Source of the DNA: Streptomyces kurssanovii
GTDB lineage: Bacteria > Actinomycetota > Actinomycetes > Streptomycetales > Streptomycetaceae
DNA: 64,000 bases
Assembly (NCBI RefSeq): GCF_014649695.1
Contig: NZ_BMTN01000008.1
Location: 1 to 64,000 of the forward strand
Reading direction: 5' to 3'
Position 1 is the stretch's first letter, and every line of letters starts with the position of its first letter. The notes beneath the pieces were generated by a model. That model ran no database searches. It was not told the origin of the DNA and saw nothing but the letters and a program-made list of their open reading frames with translations. The position numbers and the translations under genes are program-made. Positions 54,636 through 64,000 of this stretch are shown here, piece by piece.

Positions 54636-55288
54636 GCATCAGGGTCGTACTCGCCGACGACCAGCCCCTGGTCCGCGCGGCGCTGCGGATGGTGATCACG
54701 GAGGCGGAGGGCATCGAGGTGGTCGGCGAGGCCCGTGACGGCGCGGAGGCCGTCGCGCTGGCCGGGGAGCTGCGCCCCGACGTGGTCGTCATGGACATCC
54801 GGATGCCCGGCACGGACGGCATCGAGGCGACACGCCGGATCGTCGAGCGGCTCGACGGGACGCATGTGATCGTCCTGACGACGTTCGACGACGACGATTG
54901 CGTGTACGGCGCGCTGCGCGCCGGGGCGGCGGGCTTCCTGGTCAAGGACATGGCTCTGGACGACATCCTCGCGGCGGTGCGGGTGGTGGCCGCCGGCGAC
55001 GGTCTCATCGCCCCCGCCGTGACCCGCCGGCTGATCCGCGAGTTCGCCGGGCGCCCCGCGGGCACCGGGACCGGGCGGGACCTCACCGGCATCACCGACC
55101 GCGAACGGGAGGTGCTGACGCTGGTGGGGAGCGGGCTGTCCAACACGGAGATCGCCGAGACGCTGTTCATCAGCGTCGCCACCGCCAAGACCTATGTGAC
55201 CCGTCTGCTCTCCAAGCTCGACGCCAGGGACCGGGTGCGGCTGGTCATCATCGCGTACGAGACGGGTCTGGTGTCGGCGTCCGGATGA
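54632..55288 (+). CDS. NarL/LuxR-family response regulator
   Basis: A 218-residue response regulator. Receiver domain at the N-terminus: acidic pair in [14 protein letters not shown], phosphorylated Asp in [13 protein letters not shown], Lys in [10 protein letters not shown]. LuxR-type helix-turn-helix near 150-205: [18 protein letters not shown]-like stretch, [18 protein letters not shown]. Paired with the overlapping histidine kinase gene. Confidence 0.95.
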   Translation: MSIRVVLADDQPLVRAALRMVITEAEGIEVVGEARDGAEAVALAGELRPDVVVMDIRMPGTDGIEATRRIVERLDGTHVIVLTTFDDDDCVYGALRAGAAGFLVKDMALDDILAAVRVVAAGDGLIAPAVTRRLIREFAGRPAGTGTGRDLTGITDREREVLTLVGSGLSNTEIAETLFISVATAKTYVTRLLSKLDARDRVRLVIIAYETGLVSASG

Positions 55289-55352
55289 GCTTGGCCCGCC
55301 GATGGGAGGGGCGGATGTGCATCCGGGTGGCCTCGGATGCCAGGATGAAATA

Positions 55353-55850
55353 ATGGCCAACAACGTTTTCTTCGACATCACCATCAACGACGAGCCCGCG
55401 GGCCGGATCGTCTTCGAACTCTTCGACGACGTGGTGCCCCGTACCGCCAAGAACTTCCGTGAGCTCGCCACCGGCGAGCACGGCTACGGCTACGAGGGCT
55501 CCTCCTTCCACCGCGTCATCCCCGACTTCATGCTCCAGGGCGGCGACTTCACCGCCGGCAACGGCACGGGTGGCCGCAGCATCTACGGCGAGAAGTTCGC
55601 CGACGAGAACTTCCAGCTCAAGCACACCAAGCCCGGCCAGCTCTCCATGGCCAACGCGGGACCGAACACCAACGGCTCGCAGTTCTTCATCACGACCATC
55701 GTCACCGACTGGCTCGACAACAAGCACGTCGTGTTCGGCGAGGTCGTCGAGGGCATGGACGTCGTGAAGAAGATCGAGGGCCTGGGCTCTCGCTCCGGCA
55801 CCCCCTCGGCGAAGGTCACCATCGCCAAGTCGGGTGTCGTCGGGGGCTGA
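55353..55850 (+). CDS. Cyclophilin-type peptidyl-prolyl cis-trans isomerase
   Basis: A 165-residue cytoplasmic cyclophilin, which speeds proline isomerisation in folding. Active-site stretches: [38 protein letters not shown] and [19 protein letters not shown]. Single domain, no signal peptide. ATG at 55353 with AGGA upstream. A strong hairpin follows. Confidence 0.96.
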   Translation: MANNVFFDITINDEPAGRIVFELFDDVVPRTAKNFRELATGEHGYGYEGSSFHRVIPDFMLQGGDFTAGNGTGGRSIYGEKFADENFQLKHTKPGQLSMANAGPNTNGSQFFITTIVTDWLDNKHVVFGEVVEGMDVVKKIEGLGSRSGTPSAKVTIAKSGVVGG

Positions 55851-55866
55851 CCCTTCCGGATACGCG

Positions 55867-55900
55867 ACAGGGCCCGTCGGCGCGTGCCGACGGGCCCTGT
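55867..55900. terminator. Bidirectional terminator between cyclophilin and msrB genes
   Basis: Perfect 15-bp stem with a GCGT loop: ACAGGGCCCGTCGGC at 55867-55881 and its complement at 55886-55900, between convergent genes (16 bases after one stop, 10 bases after the other). Confidence 0.9.
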
Positions 55901-55910
55901 GCCGTTCACC

Positions 55911-56318
55911 TCACGACTCGTCCGGCTCCAGACGCAGTGAGATCGAGTTGATGCAGTACCGCTGGTCGGTCGGGGTCGGGTAGCCCTCGCCCTCGAAGAC
56001 GTGGCCCAGGTGCGAGCCGCACCGCGCGCATCGCACCTCGGTGCGGACCATGCCGTGGGAGGTGTCGGAGACCAGCTCGACCGCGTCCGTGTCCTTCGGG
56101 TCGTAGAAGGACGGCCAGCCGCAGTGGGACTCGAACTTGGTGTCGGAGCGGAACAGCTCCGCACCGCAGGCCCGGCACGAGTAGACGCCGGCCGTCTTGG
56201 TGTCCGTGTACTCACCGACGAAGGCGGGCTCGGTCCCTGCCTGGCGCAGCACCGCGTACTCGCCCGGGGTCAGTTCCGCACGCCACTGCTCGTCCGGCTT
56301 CTCGACGTCGTACGCCAT
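55911..56318 (-). CDS. msrB: Peptide-methionine (R)-S-oxide reductase MsrB
   Basis: A 135-residue repair enzyme that reduces methionine R-sulfoxide. Zinc-binding CXXC pairs are seen as YSCRACG and VRCARCGSHLG, and the catalytic Cys is in QRYCINSISL near the C-terminus. It lies 13 bases downstream of the murC stop on the same strand, so probably in one transcript. Confidence 0.95.
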   Translation of the reverse strand: MAYDVEKPDEQWRAELTPGEYAVLRQAGTEPAFVGEYTDTKTAGVYSCRACGAELFRSDTKFESHCGWPSFYDPKDTDAVELVSDTSHGMVRTEVRCARCGSHLGHVFEGEGYPTPTDQRYCINSISLRLEPDES

Positions 56319-56331
56319 GAAACGCGCCTCC

Positions 56332-57726
<1,395 letters not shown>

Positions 57727-57809
57727 GGTCTTCTCTCCCCAAGATGTACGACTACGTGCGGCTGCCCACCCTATTGCCTGCGGCCCTCCGCTCCGGACCC
57801 GCTCGCCGC

Positions 57810-58280
57810 TCACTCGCTGTGCGCGAAGAGCTTCAGCACCGGCACGCCCACCTTGTGCCGGGCTCTGGAGGCCCAGTCGCGGTGGAAGAACTCCTCCACG
57901 TAGTGCGGCTCGGTCAGGACGATCACCTCGTCGGCGTCCGCCTCGTCGACCACCGACTTCAGCTTGTCCAGCGGGTGGTCCTCCACCAGGTGGCCGACCG
58001 CCTCGCAGCCGGCCGCGCGCAGGGCGGCCACCGAGTGTTCCAGTGAGCGCTGCGCGGGCGCCTTGGCCTCCGCGCCCTCGGGCTCCTCGCCCTCCCGTAC
58101 CGCGTCCTTCAGATCGCCGATCGCCACGTCGTCGATGGCGCGCAGCAGGACGTCGGCCTGATCACCACGCGGCTGCATCAGCACGATGAAAGAGGAGCCT
58201 TCCTCTCCGTGCAGCGTGGTGACGAATTCCACGTCCTCCGACGTCAGGGGCTTCTCGATCATCAATACGCTTGTGAACAC
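57810..58280 (-). CDS. Conserved hypothetical protein (stress/Usp-like fold)
   Basis: A 156-residue cytoplasmic protein conserved in Streptomyces. It reads as a small Rossmann-like protein: FTSVLMIEKPLTSEDVEF, then FIVLMQPRGDQADVLLRA, DHPLDKLKSVVDEADADE and VIVLTEPHYVEEFFHRDW. Similar genes have been labelled indole-3-glycerol phosphate synthase, for which I see no active site. A universal-stress-like role is the best guess. GTG 58280 is taken as start; ATG at 58262 is an alternative. Confidence 0.75.
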   Translation of the reverse strand: MFTSVLMIEKPLTSEDVEFVTTLHGEEGSSFIVLMQPRGDQADVLLRAIDDVAIGDLKDAVREGEEPEGAEAKAPAQRSLEHSVAALRAAGCEAVGHLVEDHPLDKLKSVVDEADADEVIVLTEPHYVEEFFHRDWASRARHKVGVPVLKLFAHSE

Positions 58281-58365
58281 CTCAGGAGCCCTTCTGCGGA
58301 AACTGCGGAAACCGTCCTCCCCCGTGCACGCACGGGGTGCGCAATCAAGTGTGCCCGCCGGACGC

Positions 58366-58390
58366 TAAGCGGAACGGTAGATTCCGCTAA
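58366..58390 (-). terminator. Possible terminator of the RibD-like gene
   Basis: AGCGGAA (58368-58374) pairs with TTCCGCT (58382-58388), flanked by further TA/TT pairs, 43 bases past the stop of the minus-strand RibD-like gene. A second hairpin, CCCCGTG-CACG-CACGGGG, lies at 58320-58337. Confidence 0.45.
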
Positions 58391-58432
58391 TTGCCCGAAG
58401 TCGCCTTCGAAGCCACCTCGGAAAGCACCGGC

Positions 58433-59272
58433 TCAAAGCCGCCGGTACCGCGTGAACAGGAAACCCGCCTCCTCCAATACGGAATCCAGTGCGAACCGCG
58501 CGGGATCGGGCAGCAGCGGTCCCCCGGCGATGCGCTGGGCGTCCCCCACCGTCATCGTCGGTGACACCGTCAGGCACAGCTCATCCAGTACCCCGGCGGC
58601 GGCGAACTGACCCAGCATCCTCGGGCCGCCCTCGGTCAGCAGGCGCACGAGGCCGCGCTCCGCGAGCGCGTGCACCGCCCTGGCCGGTTCCACACCCGGC
58701 CCGTCCCCCGCGACGACGACCTCCGCTCCGGCCCGCTCCGCCTCCCGGACGCGCTCCGGCGAGGCCGCGGCTCCGGTCAGCAGCAGCGTCGGCACCAGCG
58801 GCTCGGTGAACAGCGGCAGCGAGAAGTCGAGATTCAGCGAGGCGCTGACCACGGCGATCACCGGAGCCGGGCCCTGACCGGCGGCGGCCCTGCGCGCGGC
58901 GAAGGCGTCACGGGCGCGGGCGGGCCGGTAGCCCTCCGTGCGCACCGTCTCCGCTCCCACCACCACGGCGTCGGCAAGGCCCCGGAGGGTTCCGAAGATC
59001 CGCATGTCGGCGTCGGAGGAGATCGGCTGCGAGCGGCCGTCGTGCTGGGCCGCACCGTCGAGGGAGGAGACCATGTTCGCGCGCAGCCACACGCCGGCAC
59101 CGGCGCTCCGCGCCTCGGCCGGTCCCGGTCCGGGGCTGCCGTGGGCATCCCCCTCGCCGCCCGCGGCAGGGCCCCGCTCGGGGTACGCGTAGGCGTCGGC
59201 GAGGTCGTCCAGCGACCACTCCCGGTCGCCGGCTGCGGTTGTCTGGTCGGTCACAGGGAACAGGCGTCGCAT
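58433..59272 (-). CDS. RibD C-terminal-type pyrimidine reductase family protein
   Basis: A 279-residue protein of the RibD C-terminal/dihydrofolate-reductase-like fold. Conserved stretches: RANMVSSLDGAAQHDGRS, FGTLRGLADAVVVGAETVRT, then VRLLTEGGPRMLGQFAAAG and LCLTVSPTMTVG. NADPH-dependent reductase; true riboflavin function is not certain, since no deaminase domain is fused. ATG at 59272 starts with the basic MRRLFPVTD; an upstream GTG at 59329 is unlikely. Confidence 0.88.
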   Translation of the reverse strand: MRRLFPVTDQTTAAGDREWSLDDLADAYAYPERGPAAGGEGDAHGSPGPGPAEARSAGAGVWLRANMVSSLDGAAQHDGRSQPISSDADMRIFGTLRGLADAVVVGAETVRTEGYRPARARDAFAARRAAAGQGPAPVIAVVSASLNLDFSLPLFTEPLVPTLLLTGAAASPERVREAERAGAEVVVAGDGPGVEPARAVHALAERGLVRLLTEGGPRMLGQFAAAGVLDELCLTVSPTMTVGDAQRIAGGPLLPDPARFALDSVLEEAGFLFTRYRRL

Positions 59273-59362
59273 ACGGTGCAGTCTGGCACGCGGACCCGCC
59301 CCGGCCGGGGCACCCAGGGGCCCGGCCACGATCCGCGGAGCAGGCCCTTAGAGTTGGTTACT

Positions 59363-60436
59363 GTGCCGACCAGCCCGATAGCCGAAGCCGTTCCCCTGTC
59401 GCTGTGCGCCCGCGAGCCGCACGTCCCGGCCGACCGCCTGGTCGCCGAGATGGTGCCACCGCCGCGCTTCGACTCGGTCCGCTTCGAGACGTACGTGCCC
59501 GACCCGAACCAGCCCAGCCAGACCGAGGCGGTCAAGGTGCTGGGCGACTTCGCCGCGGGCCTCGGCACGGCGCACCCCGCCGGCGGCGGGAAGCGGCGCT
59601 GGTTCGCCAGGAAGGCCGCAGCGGCCCCGGCCGGCCCCCGCGGCGTCTACCTCGACGGCGGGTACGGCGTCGGCAAGACGCACCTGCTCGCGTCGCTGTG
59701 GCACGCCACCCCGGCGGACCCCTCGCTCAAGGCGTTCGGCACGTTCGTCGAACTGACCAACCTGGTCGGGGCGCTCGGTTTCCAGCAGACCGTGCAGACC
59801 CTGAGCGGGCACCGGCTGCTGTGTATCGACGAATTCGAACTGGACGATCCGGGCGACACCGTCCTCGTCTCCACGCTGCTCGGCAGGCTCGTCGACGCCG
59901 GCGTGGCGCTGGCGGCGACCTCCAACACGCTGCCGGGCAAGCTCGGCGAGGGACGCTTCGCGGCCGCCGACTTCCTGCGGGAGATCCAGGGCCTGTCCGC
60001 GCACTTCCGCCCGCTGCGGATCGACGGCGAGGACTACCGTCACCGCGGGCTGCCGGAAGCCCCTCCCCCGTACTCGGACGAGCAGGTCACGAAGGCGGCG
60101 TACGCCACGAAGGACGCGTCCCTCGACGACTTCCCGAATCTGCTGGAGCACCTCGCGAAGGTGCACCCCAGCCGCTACGGAGCCATGACCGACGGGCTGC
60201 GCGCCGTGTGCCTCACGGACGTCCGGCCCGTGCCCGACCAGTCGACCGCACTGCGGCTGGTCGTGCTCGCCGACCGGCTCTACGACCGCGAGGTGCCGGT
60301 GCTCGCCTCCGGACTGCCGTTCGACAAGCTCTTCAGTGACGAGATGCTGAACGGCGGCTACCGGAAGAAGTACTTCCGGGCGATCTCCCGGCTCACCGCG
60401 CTGGCACGCGACGCGAAGGCCTTGGTGGCGCAGTAG
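59363..60436 (+). CDS. zapE: ZapE/AFG1-family ATPase
   Basis: A 357-residue AFG1-type ATPase; in E. coli ZapE acts at the divisome. Walker A is YLDGGYGVGKTHLLAS, Walker B is LLCIDEFELDDP, sensor 1 LAATSNTLPGKLGEGRF. The gene starts with GTG at 59363; TAGAGT lies 8 bases upstream and no Shine-Dalgarno is seen, which suggests a leaderless message. The OsmC gene follows after 35 bases. Confidence 0.88.
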   Translation: MPTSPIAEAVPLSLCAREPHVPADRLVAEMVPPPRFDSVRFETYVPDPNQPSQTEAVKVLGDFAAGLGTAHPAGGGKRRWFARKAAAAPAGPRGVYLDGGYGVGKTHLLASLWHATPADPSLKAFGTFVELTNLVGALGFQQTVQTLSGHRLLCIDEFELDDPGDTVLVSTLLGRLVDAGVALAATSNTLPGKLGEGRFAAADFLREIQGLSAHFRPLRIDGEDYRHRGLPEAPPPYSDEQVTKAAYATKDASLDDFPNLLEHLAKVHPSRYGAMTDGLRAVCLTDVRPVPDQSTALRLVVLADRLYDREVPVLASGLPFDKLFSDEMLNGGYRKKYFRAISRLTALARDAKALVAQ

Positions 60437-60471
60437 GTTTGGGCCCGTAACCCGATCTGAAGGGAACCATC

Positions 60472-60900
60472 ATGGCCACCACGCGTAAGGCTCACAACGT
60501 CTGGGAAGGCAGCCTCCTCAAGGGCAAGGGCGTCGTCACCCTGGACTCCTCCGGCATCGGCGAGTACCCGGTCAGCTGGGCCGCCCGGACCGAGCCCGCC
60601 GAGAGCGGCCGGACCAGCCCGGAGGAACTGATCGCGGCCGCGCACTCCAGCTGCTTCAACATGGCCTTCTCGCACGCCCTCGACGGCGACGGCCACCCGC
60701 CGACCCGCCTGGAGACCAGCGCCGAGGTGACCTTCCAGCCGGGTGAGGGCATCACCGGCATCCACCTCACCGTCGAGGGCCAGGTCCCCGGCCTCGACGA
60801 GGCCGCCTTCGTCAAGGCCGCCGAGGAAGCCAAGGCGAAGTGCCCGGTCAGCCAGGCCCTGACCGGCACGACGATCACCCTCTCCGCGTCGCTCGTCTAA
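60472..60900 (+). CDS. OsmC-family peroxidase
   Basis: A 142-residue organic-hydroperoxide reductase-like protein of the OsmC/Ohr group. The two redox cysteines are seen in EELIAAAHSSCFNMAFSHAL and KAKCPVSQALTGTTI. GAAGGGAACC precedes the ATG at 60472. Cytoplasmic, thiol-dependent peroxide detoxification. Confidence 0.93.
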   Translation: MATTRKAHNVWEGSLLKGKGVVTLDSSGIGEYPVSWAARTEPAESGRTSPEELIAAAHSSCFNMAFSHALDGDGHPPTRLETSAEVTFQPGEGITGIHLTVEGQVPGLDEAAFVKAAEEAKAKCPVSQALTGTTITLSASLV

Positions 60901-61031
60901 CACACCGACACCTCGAGGCACAGGGGCCCGCACGGTTACATGTCGGGTTTTCTGCGTGATACACACGTGCGGGTCACCTGTCCTCCCCCGTCGCCTTCGG
61001 CACGGGGGTGCCCCCAACAGGGAGTTGCCTC

Positions 61032-62390
61032 ATGTCCGCAACACGACGTCAAGTCCTGGCCGGCACCGGCGCGGTCGGCGCCGGGATCCTCTTCAGCGGT
61101 GCGTTCTCCGAGCTCTTCGCCGGCACCGCGGTCGCCCGTGGACACTCCGGATACGGCCCGCTCGTCCCGGACCCCGACGGTCTGCTCGATCTGCCCAGAG
61201 GCTTCCGCTACAAGGTCCTGTCCCGTGAGGGCGAACCGCTGCTCTCCGGCGAGGGACGCGTCCCCGGCAACCACGACGGCATGGCCGCGTTCGCCGGCCG
61301 CCGCGGACGGATCCACCTCGTCCGCAACCACGAGAACCGGCACACCGGCAGGATCGGCGTGCCCACCGTCGAGGGCCTGACCTACGACCCCGCCGCCAAG
61401 GGCGGCTGCACCGTGCTCGAACTGGACAGCCGGGGCGACGTCCGCTCCGAGCGCGTCGCCATCGCCGGCACCGCAGTCAACTGCGCGGGCGGGCCCACGC
61501 CTTGGAACACCTGGCTGACCTGCGAGGAGAACGAGGACCGGGCCGGCACCAACGGCTACACCAAGGACCACGGCTTCATCTTCGAGGTCGACGGCGCCGA
61601 TCCGCACCGCACCGGCGCCGTGCCGCTCACGGCGATGGGCCGCTTCCAGCACGAGGCGATCGCGGTCGACCCGTGGACCGGGATCGTGTACGAGACGGAG
61701 GACGCCTTCCAGCGCCCCTTCGGCCTCTTCTACCGCTTCCTGCCGAACAAGCCGCTGGGCGGTACCGGTTCGCTCCGCGCGGGCGGCGCACTCGAGGCGA
61801 TGCGGGTGCCCGGCGTGCCGGACCTGTCGCAGATCCAGGAGACCGGCGCCTCGTTCGACGGGGTCGAATGGGTGCCCGTGCCGGACAGCCAGGCCAAGGA
61901 AACGCCCATCAGGCTCCAGGACTTCGGGCCGAAGGGCATCACCCACGCGCAGAAGCTGGAAGGCTGCTACTGGGGCGGGCGGTCGGTGTACTTCGTGTCC
62001 AGCTACGCCCGCAGCTCGGAGGGGTCCGCCGGAGACCACTTCGGTCAGGTGTGGAAGTACGAACCGCACCGGCGACGCCTCACCCTGGTCATCGTCTTCG
62101 GCCCCGACACGGACATCCAATTGCCCGGCGAGTCCCCCGACAACATCTGCCTGGCGCCCAGCGGCGGCCTGATGGTGTGCGAGGACGGCGGTGGCGAGCA
62201 GCATGTGTACGGCGTCACCCGGCGCGGCAACGTCTACCCGGCGGCCAGGAACGCGCAGAACACCGGAACGCCGGAAGACCCCGAGTACGGCGAGTTCGCC
62301 GGCGTCACGTTCTCGCCGGACGGCGAGACGATGTACCTGAACTGCTACGCGCCCGGCACGACGTTCGCGGTCACCGGTCCGTGGTCCTGA
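61032..62390 (+). CDS. Tat-exported DUF839 / PhoX-like protein
   Basis: A 452-residue exported protein of the PhoX/DUF839 beta-propeller family, which includes calcium-iron alkaline phosphatases. A Tat signal is visible (TRRQVLAGTGAVGAGILF). Ligand-binding features follow: GNHDGMAAFAGRRGRIHLVR, RNHENRHTGRI, TCEENEDRAGTN, FQHEAIAVDPWTGIVYETED, and NICLAPSGGLMVCEDGGGE. It may be a secreted phosphatase for phosphate limitation; I could not make a firm PHO box. ATG at 61032 has GGGAGTT upstream. Confidence 0.88.
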   Translation: MSATRRQVLAGTGAVGAGILFSGAFSELFAGTAVARGHSGYGPLVPDPDGLLDLPRGFRYKVLSREGEPLLSGEGRVPGNHDGMAAFAGRRGRIHLVRNHENRHTGRIGVPTVEGLTYDPAAKGGCTVLELDSRGDVRSERVAIAGTAVNCAGGPTPWNTWLTCEENEDRAGTNGYTKDHGFIFEVDGADPHRTGAVPLTAMGRFQHEAIAVDPWTGIVYETEDAFQRPFGLFYRFLPNKPLGGTGSLRAGGALEAMRVPGVPDLSQIQETGASFDGVEWVPVPDSQAKETPIRLQDFGPKGITHAQKLEGCYWGGRSVYFVSSYARSSEGSAGDHFGQVWKYEPHRRRLTLVIVFGPDTDIQLPGESPDNICLAPSGGLMVCEDGGGEQHVYGVTRRGNVYPAARNAQNTGTPEDPEYGEFAGVTFSPDGETMYLNCYAPGTTFAVTGPWS

Positions 62391-62434
62391 GCGGCACGGC
62401 CCTCGGCCCCGCGCGGCACTGAGGCCCGCCGGAG

Positions 62435-64000
62435 TCAGTCCGGTGGCGGCAAGGGCTGTTCGGTCCACAGGACCTTGCCGCCACCGGTGTAGCGGGTGCC
62501 CCAGTTCCCGGCGAGCTCCGAGACGATGAACAGTCCCCGCCCGCCCTCGTCGACCGTGCGGGCGTGGCGCAGGTGCGGGGAGACCGAACTGGCGTCGTGC
62601 ACCTCGCAGGTGAGGGTGTCGCTCCGGATGATCCGCAGCCGCAGCGGCGGGGTGCCGTAGCGCACGGCGTTGGTCACCAGTTCGCTGACGATCAGTTCGG
62701 TGCCGAAGGTCGTCTCGTCGCCGATGCCCCAGGCAGCGAGGAGATCACGGGCGAAGGTCCTGGCGAGGGCGGGTGCCGTCGGCTCGTGCGGCAGTTCCAG
62801 CTCGGCCACATGGTCGGCGACGACACTGCCCGTACGCGCGAGGAGGAGTGCGATCCCTTCGGGGCCCACGTCCGCGGGCAGGGTGTAGGCGACGGCGTCG
62901 CAGAGTTCGGCAAGTTCGTGGTCCGGGTGGGCGAGGGCCTTCCTGACGGGCCACGCGAGGGTCCCGTCGTGATCGAGCCCGCCGGTGTAGAAGGCGAGCA
63001 GGCTGCCCTCTTCGAGGGTGACGGCGGTGACCGGGCACGGCGCGGTGTCGAAGGAGCCCAGTATCGGCCCCTCTGCCACGTCGGGTGTCGACGCGCTGCC
63101 GTCCGGGCGGACGACGAGCGGCGCCGGGTGTCCGGCGCGGGCGACGGCGCAGACGCGGGTGAAGGGGTCGTACACGGCGTAGGTGCAGGTGGCCGTCAAC
63201 GGCTGCCGGTGCAGCGGGTCCCCCGGCGGCAGCGCCGCGCGTTCCCTGGCCAGCCGGTTGGCGGTGTCGTTGAGCCTGGCCAGCAGCTCGTCGGGCTCGA
63301 GGTCCAGCGCGGCCAGAGCGTTGATGACCATACGCAGCTGGCCCATCGCCGCCGCGGCCTGGATGCCCTCCCCGCTGACGTCGCCCACGACCAGCGCCGT
63401 CCGGGCCCCGGCAGCAGCCGCTCTTGTGCCCGGACAGGTACAGGTGCGCGGTCTCGACGGCCGGTCCCGCGGCGGTCCTCGGCGGCAGCAGCCGGCGCTG
63501 GACGGTGGAGGCGACGGTGTGGTCGTACTCGTACCTACGGGCGTTGTCGATGCTGAGCGCGGTATGGGCGGCCAGGCTGAGCACCAGGATCCGGTCCGCC
63601 TCCTCGAAGGGCTCGGCGTCCTCGCACCGGTAGAGGGTGACCAGCCCGAGCGGGGCGCCGCGCACCGACAGCGGCGCCACGATCATGGAACGGGCGCCGG
63701 ACGCGCGGATCGCCCGGGCCAGGCCGGGGTCGGCCCGCAGCCAGGGCGCGTCCCGGTCGAGGGCGACGAGCCGCGGCTGGAAGTCGGCGAGCACCCTGCC
63801 GTACGGCGTGAGATCGGGCAGACCCCGCACGTCGCCCACGGGCCGCGCCGGCACCGCGGTCTCGTCGCAGCTGCGGAAGGCGGCGCGCCGGAGCGGCACG
63901 TCCCGCTCCGGCGGACCGGCGAGGGGGACGGTGCCGCGCAGCACGTCGTCCAGCACGTCCACCACGGCGATGTCCGCGTACGCCGGTACGACAGCCCCGG
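62435..64000 (-). pseudogene. GAF / SpoIIE phosphatase / HATPase_c protein with frameshift (5' end outside window)
   Basis: Two overlapping minus-strand frames together make a SpoIIE-type regulator. The upstream frame (running off the window at 64000) encodes a GAF-like sensor region (SMIVAPLSVRGAPLGLVTLY) and the start of the PP2C domain (TAHLYLSGHKSG, about 63431-63465). The downstream frame resumes at ARTALVVGDVSGEG (about 63406) and runs to TGA at 62435 through PP2C and a C-terminal anti-sigma HATPase domain (IVSELVTNAVRYG, VDEGGRGLFIVSELAGNW). The frame changes near 63405-63430, and the segment that normally carries the GGDWYD metal motif is missing. Either a damaged gene or an assembly error. 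Confidence 0.82.

Noticed and set aside
57810-58280. Indole-3-glycerol phosphate synthase annotation
   Set aside because: Too short for a TIM barrel and no catalytic lysine/glutamate motif of TrpC; not next to trp genes.
60901-61031. PHO boxes upstream of the PhoX-like gene
   Set aside because: GGTTACATGT and GGGTCACCTG resemble single half-units, but no pair of properly spaced direct repeats could be aligned.

Overview
This window is about 64 kb of very GC-rich DNA with Streptomyces-type gene structure: strong third-position G/C bias, frequent GTG starts, twin-arginine and lipoprotein signals, HATPase/XRE/DUF397 regulatory trios, and a gas-vesicle cluster with gvpS and the Streptomyces gvpY/gvpZ-type accessory genes. 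It reads as chromosomal core or near-core sequence. I saw no rRNA, tRNA, CRISPR array, transposase or prophage module, and no polyketide or peptide biosynthetic cluster.

Layout. 1-5.3 kb: the end of a sulfate-assimilation operon (cysD end, cysN), a sulfonate-type ABC importer (ssuA-ssuB-ssuC) and a CbiX-like chelatase, i.e. sulfur uptake, activation and siroheme supply. 5.4-12.4 kb: a DsbA-fold protein, a DUF1697 protein, a secreted subtilisin, an MMPL transporter with a His-Gly-Ser repeat, a nested palindromic repeat, and an MGT-type glycosyltransferase behind a perfect palindrome. 12.8-18.4 kb: a secreted GH10 xylanase with a CBM2, a carbohydrate ABC importer and an APH-fold kinase. 18.4-21.4 kb: a DnaQ-like exonuclease, a SAV2148-family HEPN protein and a cytoplasmic solute-binding-domain protein. 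21.6-31.6 kb: glycogen and trehalose metabolism (glgX, treY, treZ) interspersed with an FHA protein, a GNAT enzyme preceded by a short leader ORF, a GH1 glucosidase, and the decayed 3' end of a dihydrolipoamide dehydrogenase gene.

31.7-35.7 kb: a lipoprotein, a DUF1444-like protein, a divergent kinase/VOC pair that looks leaderless, and a Tat-exported beta-propeller lactonase. 35.7-42.0 kb: the gas-vesicle cluster. gvpO-A-F-G-J-L-S-K run forward; the gvpY- and gvpZ-like genes run divergently from the same control region. 42.0-45.4 kb: an anti-sigma-type ATPase facing an XRE/DUF397 pair, then a double SUKH-4 immunity-type protein and an ASCH protein. 45.5-50.5 kb: a VWA/metallopeptidase-like protein with a MoxR ATPase (RavA/ViaA-like layout), a frameshifted second anti-sigma ATPase, and a secreted lipase.

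50.6-55.3 kb: a small ORF, a lipoprotein, a two-gene ABC exporter and a divergent histidine kinase/response regulator pair that may sense and control that exporter. 55.3-62.4 kb: housekeeping genes (cyclophilin, msrB, murC, a RibD-like reductase, zapE, an OsmC protein, a Tat-exported DUF839/PhoX-like protein). The right edge holds a SpoIIE-type phosphatase gene that is frameshifted and lacks the segment expected to carry its first metal-binding motif. The most unusual items are the rearranged gas-vesicle cluster with oppositely charged tails on GvpY and GvpZ, the GNAT leader ORF, the nested palindrome at 10.8-11.2 kb, the HGSG repeat in the MMPL protein, and several decayed genes (lpd remnant, ATPase pseudogene, phosphatase).
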